Source: Streptomyces sp. CA-210063 (GTDB lineage Bacteria > Actinomycetota > Actinomycetes > Streptomycetales > Streptomycetaceae). Taken from it: a DNA stretch of 64,000 nt. The stretch is from positions 4,154,001 through 4,218,000 of the forward strand of contig NZ_CP102512.1 in NCBI RefSeq assembly GCF_024612015.1. Direction: 5' to 3'. A model generated the notes under the pieces. That model saw nothing but the letters and a program-made list of their open reading frames with translations, ran no database searches and was not told the origin of the DNA. Made by a program: the position numbers and the translations under genes. Positions 17,441 to 25,319 of the stretch are shown piece by piece (the stretch's first letter is position 1; each line of letters begins with the position of its first letter).

Positions 17441-17649
17441 GGGAGTTGCCGGCCGGAGCCGCCGTGGTGCTCCTGGTGGCACTGCTGGCCGCGGGCGCCC
17501 TGACCGAGGACGGCGGCTTCGCCGGGTGGGCCCGCCCGGCCGGGGTACTGGTCGGCGGGCTGCTGGCGTGGCGGAGGGCGCCGTTCGTGGTGGTGGTGCT
17601 GGGGGCGGCGGCGACTGCGGCGGTGCTGAGGGCGGTGGGGGTGGGCTGA
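17329..17649 (+). pseudogene. Truncated AzlD-type branched-chain amino acid exporter subunit
   Basis: The last 70 or so residues (LPAGAAVVLLVALLAAGALT, then EDGG, then ARPAGVLVGGLLAWRRAPFV with VVVLGAAATAAVL) match the C-terminal two-thirds of AzlD, the small subunit of an AzlCD permease for branched-chain amino acids. The first 37 residues (MCCIISTNAVPGAS and on) do not belong to the family. They are read antisense through the cupin remnant. There is no azlC gene. AzlCD operons in actinomycetes are commonly divergent from an XRE-cupin regulator, so both fragments are explained by one deletion that removed the middle of such a locus. Confidence 0.65.
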
Positions 17650-17679
17650 GCGGGCCGTCGGTGTGGGCGCGTGCCGTCG

Positions 17680-17765
17680 ATCGGCTGTGGGTTCGTCGTG
17701 GCTAGTCGCGCTCACGCGGCGGAGCCGCACAGTGATGCAGCCCCGCGCCCCTTTGGGGCGCGCTG
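17680..17765. repeat. Dispersed palindromic element, copy 4 (with insert)
   Basis: The left flank (GGCTGTGGGTTCGTCGTGGCTAGTCGCG) is followed by a 30-base insert and the core CGCGCCCC (17744-17751) pairing with GGGGCGCG (17755-17762). It lies between the azlD remnant and a converging gene. Confidence 0.8.
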
Positions 17766-17855
17766 CCGCTGGAGCCTGTTTTCGCCCTGAACGGGCTCGG
17801 GGGACCTCGCGACCAGCCACCACGGACCCGGAGCCGAAGCACAGGCCCTCTGGTC

Positions 17856-18635
17856 TCAGACGCCGCCCGCGACCAGTTCCTCCAGCACCCGCCGCACACG
17901 TATGCCCGAACCCAGGTCCGGTTCGAGACCCTTCCCCTTCAGGAGGGCCGTGAGGGAGGCCTGCACAACCTCCGCGCCCTCGGGGGCGACCCGCTTGGAC
18001 ACCTCCAGCCACTCAAGGGACTGGTCGCCGGCCACAGTCCAGCGTTCCAGGGTGACTTCGTGGTGGTCGAGACGGACGCCGGGCCAGCGGACCAGGTGGA
18101 CGGGGCCGAGGACGTCGAGTGAGCCGTAGCCGACGTCGATGTCGGCGCACTCCGTGAGGAACGCGCGCTGGCGGTCGGAGAAGACGAGTTCCAGCGGCTT
18201 GGTGCCGGTGGCGGCGGCCTCCACCGCCGTACGGCCGCAGTCGGAGACGAGCGTGGCGGACAGGACACGGCGGTCGCCGGCCCAGGCGTCCGCCAGGTGG
18301 AAGGAATCCGGTCCCTGCTCACGGAAGCTCAGCCATCGTTCCGAGAGCCGGGACCGGCGACAGGGCCGTAATTCCGCGGTCACGGCCCCGCCCCGCCCGC
18401 TCCCCGCCCGTAGGCGCAGGATCAACCCCGCATCCAGAAGCGGCAGTTGACCTGGCGCCGTGGAGCGGGCGAGGGCCTCACAGAAGTAGACGCGGCGCCG
18501 GGCTCCCCCGGTGTCCGGCGCCAGCGCCCAAGTCGCGGCGGCCGCGCCCGCACCCGAGAACGTCACCTTGATCTCGACCGAGTCGAGCCGGTCGGATGCT
18601 GAGGTGAGATCCCCGCGTCCCACGGATGCCGGCAT
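17856..18635 (-). CDS. Conserved protein, possible CYTH (triphosphate tunnel) fold
   Basis: A 259-residue soluble protein. Near the N-terminus DSVEIKVTFSG resembles the ExExK strand of CYTH proteins. Later RVYFCEALA..LLDAGLILRLRAG and AVTAELRPC look like the following strands, and LEWLEVSKRV the closing one, as in adenylate cyclase CyaB/thiamine triphosphatase folds. The first Glu of the signature is not obvious, so catalytic competence is doubtful. ATG 18635 has AGGGGGA seven bases upstream. The same frame continues upstream through a repetitive region, but I consider that leader. It converges on the azlD remnant. Function unknown. Confidence 0.7.
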   Translation of the reverse strand: MPASVGRGDLTSASDRLDSVEIKVTFSGAGAAAATWALAPDTGGARRRVYFCEALARSTAPGQLPLLDAGLILRLRAGSGRGGAVTAELRPCRRSRLSERWLSFREQGPDSFHLADAWAGDRRVLSATLVSDCGRTAVEAAATGTKPLELVFSDRQRAFLTECADIDVGYGSLDVLGPVHLVRWPGVRLDHHEVTLERWTVAGDQSLEWLEVSKRVAPEGAEVVQASLTALLKGKGLEPDLGSGIRVRRVLEELVAGGV

Positions 18636-18663
18636 GGGCCGTCCCCCTAGTTCCGCGACCTGG

Positions 18664-18800
18664 TTCATTCCCCTGATTTCCCTTGGTGCCCCTGGTTTCC
18701 TTGGTTCCCCGTGGATTCCCCCGTTGGTTTCCCTTGGTTTCCCTTGGATTCCCTTGCCGGGATCCCCTGTTGCGGTCCCCCGTTGTTGCGATCCCTTGTG
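18664..18800. repeat. Imperfect CCTTGGTTTCC repeat region
   Basis: About 130 bases between the divergent CYTH-like and LAL genes are made of irregular units such as CCCTTGGTTTCC, CCTTGGTTCC and CCCTTGGATTCC. Composition is unlike both neighbours. It forms the 5' leader of the minus-strand gene and could be transcribed as a purine-rich RNA. Confidence 0.85.
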
Positions 18801-18905
18801 GTGCTGTTCCGCGAGACCATTGAAGGCCCGGGGCGACCCCCCTCGCTTCCGGGAAGTCCCTACATCTCCCCTGACCTCTCCCCCTACGGGCATGATGGAC
18901 GGGCG

Positions 18906-18935
18906 GGGGACGGGCGGGGACGGGCGGGGACGGGC
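18906..18935. repeat. 10-bp tandem repeat upstream of the LAL gene
   Basis: GGGGACGGGC occurs three times in a row (18906, 18916, 18926), 27 bases before the TTG start codon of the regulator, and is likely in its promoter or leader. Confidence 0.92.
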
Positions 18936-18961
18936 GCAGGCGGACACCAGGAGGTGGCGCA

Positions 18962-21829
18962 TTGTTACGGGGACTCGTCGGTCGGGAGCGGGAACGCCGG
19001 CTGATGGACGACCTGCTCGTGGCGGGTGGGGCGGGAGGGGCCGCACTGCTGCTGTGGGGTGAGCCCGGCATCGGGAAGACCGCCCTGCTGGACTACGCGG
19101 CGGAGCGGGCGGCGGCCGGGAGCTCCGGCGCGGCCCCGGCCACGGTCCTGCGCGCCCGGGGCATCGAGACCGAGACCGTACTCCCCTTCGCCACCCTCGG
19201 CGACCTACTGATGCCCCATTCATCCCTTTTCAGGGAACTCCCCGGAGCCCAGCGCTCGGCCCTGGAGTCCTGCCTCGCCCTGAGCGGCGACCCGGCGGAC
19301 CTGCCGGGCAATCCGTACGCCGCCTGTATGGGTGCCCTGAACGTCCTCGCGGCGCTCGGCGACGAACGCCCGGTCGTCGTCATCGTCGACGACCTGCACT
19401 GGGTGGACCCCTCCTCCCAGCGCGTCCTTCTCTTCGTCGCCCGCCGTCTGTCGAGTGAGCGGGTCGCCCTGGCCCTCGGTTCCCGCGAGGACCACGGCGA
19501 GTCGGGCCCGCGCCGCAGTATCCCCACCGTGCAGGTGGGCGGGCTGGCACCGGAGGAGTGCGCCACTCTGCTGGACGGCAGCGTGACCCCCAACGTACTG
19601 GCCGATCTGGTACGCATCAGCGGTGGCAATCCGCTCGCCCTGCGCGAGATAGCGAGCGGGCTGACGGACGAACAGGCGCGTGGGGAACGGCCGTTGCTCG
19701 ATCCACCCTCCCTCGGCAGCCATCTGGAGCGTGCCTGGGCGACCCGTATCGACGGTCTGTCCGACCCCGTCCGCCGCGCGCTGGTCGTCCTGGCCGCGAG
19801 CCGTTCGACGGCGGCCGGCCCCCTGCGCAAGGCCCTGGAGGCGGCCGGGCTCTCCCTCGACGCCCTCTCCCCCGCCGAGGAGGACGGCCTGATCACGGCG
19901 ACGGCGGACGGGCTGGACTTCCATCACCCGGTGCTGCGCGCGCTGGTGCTGGGCCGTGCGCCCATCGCGCACCGGTACGCCGCGTTCCAGGCGCTGGCGG
20001 AGGTGAGTACGGGCCCGTTGCACGCCTGGTACCGGGCGTCCGCGACCCCCGGCCCCGACGAGGAAGCGGCGGCCGCGCTCGCCGAAGCCGCGCTGGAGGC
20101 CCGTAGGCGCAGCGCCTTCGGGGAGTCGGCCCTCGCCTGGCGCCGCGCGGCCGAACTCACCCCCGACCCGGCCCCCCGCGCCGACCGCCTCCACCACGCC
20201 GCCTCCGACGCCCTGCTCAGCGGCTCCCCGGCGGGGCCGCAGTGGTGCGAGGAGGCGCTGCGGATCACCCCCGACCCGGCGATGCGCGCCGTCATCCAGG
20301 GCCTGCTGGGCCGGATGTACACCTGGAAGGGCGAGACGGCGCAGGCGTACGGCCTCCTCATGAACGCCGCCGATGCCGTACGCGACACCGACCCCACCCG
20401 CGCCTGCCTGCTCCTCGCCGAAGCGACGGCGGCGGCCCGCCTCGACGGCCACGTCCCCGCGGCCGTACGCGTGGCCGAGGAGTCCCTGGCCCTCGCCACC
20501 GAGTCCGGACCCGAACGCTGGTACAGCCTCACCCTCCTCGGCGGCGCCCTGGTCATGTCCGGCCGTACCGCCGAGGGCCGCGAGATGCTGGAGGCCGCCG
20601 ACCGCCACGGCACCGGCGGCGACCCCGTCCGCGACCAGCAGGTCTACGCGATCGCCGGCCAGGCCTGGAGCCGCGCGGAGGAGTTCGTCCGCGGACGCCG
20701 GCTGCTCAACACGGCGGTGGAGTCGGCGCGGCAGCACAGCGCGGTGGGGGTGCTGGGCTTCACGCTCGCGGTACGGGGTGAGCTGGAGACCCGTATCGGC
20801 CAATGGGCCTCCGCGCGCGGCGACTTGACGGAGGCCCTGCGCTGGGCGGAGGAACTGGGCCAGCTGACCTGCGTGAGCTACGCCCTCTACTGCCTGGCCC
20901 GGCTGGAGGCCCTGCGCGGCGACCGCGTCGAGTGCGAGGAGCATGTGGCGCGGGCGCGGCGGGAGTGCGGGGCGTACGGGATCGGCTGCCAGGAGTTCCA
21001 CATGACGGCGGTGCTGGGACTGTCGGCCCTCGCGTACGGGGACCACGACGCGGCCACCGACCAGCTGGAGCAAACGTTGTCACTGGCGATCGAGCAGGGC
21101 ATCGGCAATCCGGAGGTGGTTCCGTTCGCGGCGGACCTGGCCGAGGCGCACGTACGGGCAGGGAACGCGGCGCGGGCGGGTGAAGTGGTCGGGTGGCTGG
21201 AGGAGCGGGCGCGGGAGACGGGGCTCGCGTCGGCGGAGGCCGCGGCGGCCCGGGTACGGGGTCTGCTGGCGGAGACACCGGAGGAGGCGGAGACGTACTT
21301 CGGGGCCGCGTTGAAGGCCCATCAGCGGACGACAGGGCCGTTCGACTGGGCCCGGACGCTGCTCTGCTCGGCCGAGGTGCTGCGCAGGTACCGGCGGCCG
21401 GGTGCCGCCCGCGCCCCCTTGTCCTCCGCCCTGGCCTGCTTCGAACGGCTGGGGGCGGTGCCGTGGGCCCGGCGGGCGGCGAGTGAATTGGCGGCGGCCG
21501 GGGGGATGGTGAGCACGGCGGGCCACTCCGTGGCGGGTGGAACGGGTGGAACGGGTGGGACCGCTGGGACTGGTGGGACGGGTGGTGCCGCCGGTGGTCC
21601 GGCTCGTCCCGCCGGCCGCATGGGCGGGGTGCTCGACCAGCTGACACCCCAGGAGTTCCAGGTGTCACGGGCGATCGCACGCGGCCTCAACAACACGGAG
21701 GCGGCGGCGTCGCTGTTCGTGTCCCGGAAGACGGTCGAGGCCCATCTCACCCGCATCTACCGAAAGTTGCACGTCCGGTCGCGGACGGACCTGACGCGGT
21801 TGCTCACGGCGGCTGACCTGGTGGATTGA
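18962..21829 (+). CDS. LAL-family LuxR transcriptional regulator
   Basis: A large ATP-binding regulator of the LuxR family, 955 residues. The N-terminus has Walker A GEPGIGKT (33-40) and Walker B VVVIVDDLHW. A long helical repeat (TPR-like) middle follows, then a Gly/Thr-rich spacer of about 30 residues. The C-terminal LuxR helix-turn-helix reads LTPQEFQVSRAIARGLNNTE and VSRKTVEAHLTRIYRKL. The start is a TTG at 18962, supported by AGGAGG seven bases upstream. Such regulators often activate sugar or secondary-metabolite operons; no obvious target operon adjoins. The downstream secreted protein gene, 62 bases away, could be co-transcribed. Confidence 0.93.
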   Translation: MLRGLVGRERERRLMDDLLVAGGAGGAALLLWGEPGIGKTALLDYAAERAAAGSSGAAPATVLRARGIETETVLPFATLGDLLMPHSSLFRELPGAQRSALESCLALSGDPADLPGNPYAACMGALNVLAALGDERPVVVIVDDLHWVDPSSQRVLLFVARRLSSERVALALGSREDHGESGPRRSIPTVQVGGLAPEECATLLDGSVTPNVLADLVRISGGNPLALREIASGLTDEQARGERPLLDPPSLGSHLERAWATRIDGLSDPVRRALVVLAASRSTAAGPLRKALEAAGLSLDALSPAEEDGLITATADGLDFHHPVLRALVLGRAPIAHRYAAFQALAEVSTGPLHAWYRASATPGPDEEAAAALAEAALEARRRSAFGESALAWRRAAELTPDPAPRADRLHHAASDALLSGSPAGPQWCEEALRITPDPAMRAVIQGLLGRMYTWKGETAQAYGLLMNAADAVRDTDPTRACLLLAEATAAARLDGHVPAAVRVAEESLALATESGPERWYSLTLLGGALVMSGRTAEGREMLEAADRHGTGGDPVRDQQVYAIAGQAWSRAEEFVRGRRLLNTAVESARQHSAVGVLGFTLAVRGELETRIGQWASARGDLTEALRWAEELGQLTCVSYALYCLARLEALRGDRVECEEHVARARRECGAYGIGCQEFHMTAVLGLSALAYGDHDAATDQLEQTLSLAIEQGIGNPEVVPFAADLAEAHVRAGNAARAGEVVGWLEERARETGLASAEAAAARVRGLLAETPEEAETYFGAALKAHQRTTGPFDWARTLLCSAEVLRRYRRPGAARAPLSSALACFERLGAVPWARRAASELAAAGGMVSTAGHSVAGGTGGTGGTAGTGGTGGAAGGPARPAGRMGGVLDQLTPQEFQVSRAIARGLNNTEAAASLFVSRKTVEAHLTRIYRKLHVRSRTDLTRLLTAADLVD
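21530..21592. repeat. GGAACGGGT-type repeat in the LAL linker
   Basis: Variants of GGTGGAACGGGTGGGAC encode the Gly/Thr-rich hinge between the helical middle and the helix-turn-helix of the LAL regulator. Confidence 0.8.
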
Positions 21830-21891
21830 GTCTGGTGGATTGAGTACGGGTACTCATGTGGGCGGTCGCGGGTGACCGGCATGGTTCAGGC

Positions 21892-22518
21892 ATGAGACCG
21901 AATTTCCTTGCGAAGCACTTCCTTCCGAAGTCCTTGCTGGCGGCCGCGCTCGGGGGCGCCGTCGTCCTGGGCGGCCTCGGCGCGCAGAGCGCCACGGCTG
22001 CTCAGACCTCCACGGTCGGCGTCGCCGCGGCGAGCGACGACGCGGAGTTCCGGTTCTTCGAGATGCAAGACCTCTTCTGGCAGATCTGTGCCCCGGACGT
22101 CGAGGACAGCGGTGAGTTGGCGGCGCCTTCCGCCACCGAGACCACGTCGGTCGATCCGATCGATCCGGTGCCGACGGACCCCTACGATCCGGTGCCGCTG
22201 GACGCCACCGAGCAGTGCGTCGCCGACCGGAACGCACTGCGCATCAGCAAGGCGTTCTCGGGCATGGACACGACCACCTACGAGGCGGTGCAGGCGAAGC
22301 TGACGAGCCTGCGCTACCCGGCGGCGCGGATCCACCGCATGCCGGACCAGGGGGGCGCGCCCCGGGCAAGGCTCGACCTGCGCTTGGGGGACGACCGCGC
22401 TGCTCTGGAGGTGACCGGCACCTACCTCGGAGTGATGGTCGAGACGTTCGGCGCCTCCAAGGGCGTGAGCGTGACCGAGGTGCTGCTGGAGCCGCAGCTG
22501 GACGAGCCCACGTCCTGA
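21892..22518 (+). CDS. Secreted protein of unknown function
   Basis: A protein of 208 residues with a Sec signal (basic FLAKHFLPKS, hydrophobic LLAAALGGAVVLGGLG, cleavage near ATAAQ). The mature part starts with an acidic segment, has a Pro/Asp/Val repeat (DPIDPVPTDPYDPVP) and two Cys (WQICAPD and EQCVADR) that may pair. I recognise no domain. ATG 21892 is chosen because it opens the signal peptide; the ribosome-binding site is weak. It follows the LAL regulator closely and ends at a strong hairpin, so the two may form a unit. Confidence 0.75.
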   Translation: MRPNFLAKHFLPKSLLAAALGGAVVLGGLGAQSATAAQTSTVGVAAASDDAEFRFFEMQDLFWQICAPDVEDSGELAAPSATETTSVDPIDPVPTDPYDPVPLDATEQCVADRNALRISKAFSGMDTTTYEAVQAKLTSLRYPAARIHRMPDQGGAPRARLDLRLGDDRAALEVTGTYLGVMVETFGASKGVSVTEVLLEPQLDEPTS

Positions 22519-22557
22519 CGCTCTTACGGGCTGGTACTGGAACTGAACAACCCCCTT

Positions 22558-22588
22558 GGCGGGCTGCGGAGTTGCTCCGTGGCCCGCC
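22558..22588 (+). terminator. Strong hairpin after the secreted-protein gene
   Basis: GGCGGGC-TG-CGGAG pairs with CTCCG-TG-GCCCGCC around a TTG loop. With two G-U pairs this is a continuous 14-base stem. Confidence 0.88.
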
Positions 22589-23064
22589 AATGAGCTGGGC
22601 ACTTGCTGTCGTCGCCTGTCGTCACTGGCCACCCTCGGACGGCCCACAGACGGCCCGGCGACGGGCCCGAGTTGCTGCTATCGGTAGCGGCGGGACCGCT
22701 AACGTTAGCGACCTGGGTAGCGATCGCATCGCCGGTTGACCAGGACGTTAGCGAATAGCGGCCCGTTCGGGTGGACCCCCACAATCGGCCCATCTCACGC
22801 CAATGCGAGAGGTGTCGCCGGGTCGGGCCGTCGGTCATCATGTGCGGAGAAGAAGGACCGCCCTTCGGACGAGCGTTCTTCGGGACGCCTTCCCTCGTTG
22901 AGGCTCCACCGCCGTGGGCGGCTACTGGGTAGTGCGGTGCCGGGCTACGGCCGTTGTGGGGATCACTCCAGTCTCAGCCCTCTTGCCCGAGGAGAAAGAG
23001 TGGAGGCTCAGGCGGCGTTGGGGCTGACATGCCACTCTTGCGTTCCGAGGTAAGAGAGGGGCCC
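22589..23064. other. Gene-free stretch with TAGCG palindromes
   Basis: No coding region is visible in this roughly 470-base gap. It contains a cluster of TAGCG-containing sites (listed separately) and a ribosome-binding-like GAGGAGAAAG at 22989-22998 without a clear following gene. Base composition drops below that of the flanking core genes towards the right. Confidence 0.5.
22697..22754. promoter_or_regulatory. CGCTAACGTTAGCG palindrome and half-site
   Basis: A perfect 14-base palindrome lies at 22697-22710. Its right half ACGTTAGCG recurs at 22746-22754, and related TAGCG sequences flank it (GCTATCGGTAGCG before, GTAGCGATCGC after). The arrangement suggests an operator cluster; the cognate regulator and target are unknown. 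Confidence 0.45.
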
Positions 23065-23445
23065 ATGTTTAACTCGCGTAGAGCTGCGACCATCAGTAGC
23101 TGGATGTTCACGCTGTCTTTGCCTCTAGGTGCTGCCTATTTTCTGCTTCTTTATCCGATTCCATGGGGTGGCGCCCTCAGCTTCCCGGCGGCCTTCTGGA
23201 CGATGGCTGTTGTGTTGCTTCTCTTCCGCTCCAAGGGGGAGGAGTTCTCGCTTGGGGCAATCCAATCAGGTGCGATGGGTCTTCTCTGGCTATATTTCGG
23301 GGCGGTTTGGCAGATTTGGCACAGCGTCAAAGCGTGCCTGGTGGCCATCCCAGTTTTATTCGTAGTGGCGTACATATTGGGGTTAATATTCCATTTCACC
23401 CGTGTACGTCCACTGCGTCAGGGGAGGATGCGGCGGACGCCCTAG
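23065..23445 (+). CDS. Small four-helix membrane protein
   Basis: A 126-residue hydrophobic protein with about four membrane segments (WMFTLSLPLGAAYFLLLYPI, ALSFPAAFWTMAVVLLLF, GAMGLLWLYFGAVWQIWH, LVAIPVLFVVAYILGLIF) and a basic tail. Codon usage is less GC-biased than neighbouring genes, which suggests recent acquisition. ATG 23065 is preceded by AGAGGGG; ATG 23029 would add 12 residues. I do not recognise the family. Confidence 0.65.
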   Translation: MFNSRRAATISSWMFTLSLPLGAAYFLLLYPIPWGGALSFPAAFWTMAVVLLLFRSKGEEFSLGAIQSGAMGLLWLYFGAVWQIWHSVKACLVAIPVLFVVAYILGLIFHFTRVRPLRQGRMRRTP

Positions 23446-23519
23446 CAGACGTTGGCTGCGCGGGCTGAAAGTGGGCCATGCTGCTACCGCTGGGGCCGGT
23501 AGTCACTAGACCCGAAGAG

Positions 23520-23640
23520 CGCCCCTCCCTGACACCCTCTGACAGTCAGGGGCCTCTGACACCCAAACCCCTAGGCAGGCGCGGGTGTCACCCCTTCTGA
23601 CACTCGGCCTGACACCCCCTGACACCCGGTACTGATACTG
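23520..23640. repeat. Cluster of CTGACA(CCC) repeats
   Basis: CTGACA occurs at least five times in both orientations over about 120 bases, spanning the 3' end of the ATPase gene and the region beyond. One pair, CCCTGAC/GTCAGGG, forms a hairpin listed separately. Confidence 0.8.
23527..23551 (-). terminator. Hairpin after the RsbW-like gene
   Basis: CCCTGAC (23527-23533) pairs with GTCAGGG (23545-23551) around an 11-base loop, beyond the stop codon of the minus-strand ATPase gene. Confidence 0.55.
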
Positions 23641-24071
23641 GTACTCAGCTCGGCCCAAACGGTCTTGCCCAGGTCGCGGTCCTCGACGCCCCACTTGTCG
23701 GCGAGGGCCTCGACGATCAGCAGCCCTCGCCCGGACTCGGCCTCGGGCTCCGACCGCCGCGTTTTCGGCCGCTGCTTCTCGCACGCGTCGGCCACCTCGA
23801 TACGTACGGTGCCGGTCACCCACACCACCTTCAGCAGAAAGCTGTGCCCCTGGACGTACCCGTGCATCGCGGCGTTCGTCACCAGCTCGGCGGTGACCAG
23901 CACCGCGTTCTCGTACACCTCGCTCCCCCGGGCGATGCCCCAAGCGTGCAGCCGCTGGGCGACGGTCCTTCGCGCGAGCCGGGCGCCTCGGCGGCTGGGA
24001 GTGAAGAGTTGCCTGAATTCACCGAGGACGGTGGAAGTCGTGGCGGTTGTGGTGGGGATTTCCGCATTCAT
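23571..24071 (-). CDS. RsbW-like histidine-kinase-type ATPase (anti-sigma type)
   Basis: A stand-alone GHKL ATPase domain of 166 residues, the type found in anti-sigma factors and their relatives. The N-box is VLVTAELVTNAAMHG and the G1/G2 region is ESGRGLLIVEALADKWG. In Streptomyces these genes are commonly placed next to XRE-DUF397 pairs, exactly as here, where the XRE gene diverges 129 bases away. Such sets include regulators of development and antibiotic production. The C-terminal residues are encoded by part of the CTGACA repeat. ATG 24071 has a weak ribosome-binding site. Confidence 0.88.
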   Translation of the reverse strand: MNAEIPTTTATTSTVLGEFRQLFTPSRRGARLARRTVAQRLHAWGIARGSEVYENAVLVTAELVTNAAMHGYVQGHSFLLKVVWVTGTVRIEVADACEKQRPKTRRSEPEAESGRGLLIVEALADKWGVEDRDLGKTVWAELSTSISTGCQGVSGRVSEGVTPAPA

Positions 24072-24200
24072 GTCACTCAGCGTGGTCGTCCGGTTCTAGT
24101 CTGACCAGGTGCGACGGCGGGACGCTATGTAGCCGTATGGGTGCGGTGCGCGAGGCGTCGGCTCGTCGGCCGTGACCACGACGAGGTGAGGGCGGGATCG

Positions 24201-25058
24201 ATGGCGGATGAGCGGAGGCCGGAGACTCCGGCGGAGGCGGACGGTACGACCGGGTTGTTCACGGCGGTCGGCAAGCTGCTGAAGCTGCTGCGGGAGCGGG
24301 CGGGGCTGACGCAGAAGGAGCTGGGCGAGGCGGTGGGGTACGGGCCGGACGCCATCGGCGCGATGGAGCGGGGGGTGCGGGTGGCTCGGCCGGAGGTGCT
24401 GGAGAAGGCGGATGAACTTCTTGATGCCGGGGGGCTGTTGAGGGCGATGGTCCCTGAGATCAAGGAGGGGATGAAGAAGGCGCGGACGAGGCATCCGGAG
24501 TGGTATCGGAGTTATGCGGGGTTGGAGGCGGAGGCGGTTGAGCTGCACTTCTATGCCAACCAGGGGGTGCCGGGGTTGTTGCAGACGGAGGACTATGCGC
24601 GGGCGGTCTTCTCGCAGTGGCGCCCGCTGCTGAGCGCCGAGACCATCGAGATGCGCGTGGCCGACCGAATGGCCCGCCAGCAGATCTTCGAGGGCTGGCC
24701 TCCACCGATGTGCAGCTACGTCCTGGAGGAGGTTGTGCTGCAACGGCCGATCGGCGGACGAGCCGTTCACAAGGAGCAACTGCGGAATCTGCTGCGCTTC
24801 GGGAGCATGCGCAACGTCGAGATTCAGGTGATGCCGACCTCCCGAGAGGAACACCCCAACCTGGACAGCGCGTTCAACCTGTTGACACCCAAGGGGCATG
24901 GGCAGGTGGCGTACACGGAAGGGCAGGGATACCCACGCCTGGTCACCGACCCGGAAGGCGTACGACAGATCGCCGACCGCTATGGGATCATGCGCGCGCT
25001 GGCGCTCAACCCAATGGAGTCCCGGGCGCTGATCGAGAAGATGCTGGGGGAACTGTGA
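24201..25058 (+). CDS. XRE-family regulator with DUF5753 domain
   Basis: A 285-residue regulator. The helix-turn-helix is at about residues 27-75 (LLKLLRERAGLTQKELGEAV, then AIGAMERGVRVARPEVL). The rest is the DUF5753 domain (EWYRSYAGLEAEA.. YANQGVPGLLQTEDYARAVF.. ADRMARQQI.. GSMRNVEIQVMP), typical of the WhiJ-like regulators of Streptomyces. The stop overlaps the start of the DUF397 gene by four bases (GTGA), so the two are translationally coupled. ATG 24201 is used; GTG 24186 in frame is possible. These proteins usually act with their DUF397 partner. Confidence 0.92.
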   Translation: MADERRPETPAEADGTTGLFTAVGKLLKLLRERAGLTQKELGEAVGYGPDAIGAMERGVRVARPEVLEKADELLDAGGLLRAMVPEIKEGMKKARTRHPEWYRSYAGLEAEAVELHFYANQGVPGLLQTEDYARAVFSQWRPLLSAETIEMRVADRMARQQIFEGWPPPMCSYVLEEVVLQRPIGGRAVHKEQLRNLLRFGSMRNVEIQVMPTSREEHPNLDSAFNLLTPKGHGQVAYTEGQGYPRLVTDPEGVRQIADRYGIMRALALNPMESRALIEKMLGEL

Positions 25059-25300
25059 GCACTGAGCGACTCAACTGGTTCAAGTCCAGCCACAGCAGTG
25101 GCGCTGGCGGCGAATGCCTCGAAGCCGCCTACACCTGGCGCAAGTCCTCCCACAGCGACGGCGAGGGCGGCGACTGCGTAGAGATATCCCCCTGCCCCCA
25201 CACCATCCACATCCGCGACTCCAAGAGGCCCACCGGCCCCCTCCTCACCCTCTCCCCCACCGCCTGGTCGGCTTTCCTCGCGGGGAACTGGCCCACGTAA
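25055..25300 (+). CDS. DUF397 protein with a duplicated motif
   Basis: A small partner of the upstream XRE regulator, 81 residues. The family motif W-x-KSSHS-x-GxGGxCxE appears twice in tandem: WFKSSHSSGAGGECLEAA and WRKSSHSDGEGGDCVEIS. The second copy continues into the normal remainder (HIRDSKRPTGPLLTLSPTAW). A usual DUF397 protein has only one, so the N-terminus appears to be an internal duplication. Its GTG start overlaps the XRE stop. Family members are thought to modulate the partner regulator. Confidence 0.9.
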   Translation: MSTERLNWFKSSHSSGAGGECLEAAYTWRKSSHSDGEGGDCVEISPCPHTIHIRDSKRPTGPLLTLSPTAWSAFLAGNWPT

Positions 25301-25319
25301 GTCAAGGTGCTCGTACAGC

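Noticed and set aside
18636..19223. N-terminal extension of the CYTH-like protein to 455 residues
   Set aside because: The extension is low-complexity, overlaps the LAL gene start, and a good ribosome-binding site precedes the internal ATG at 18635.
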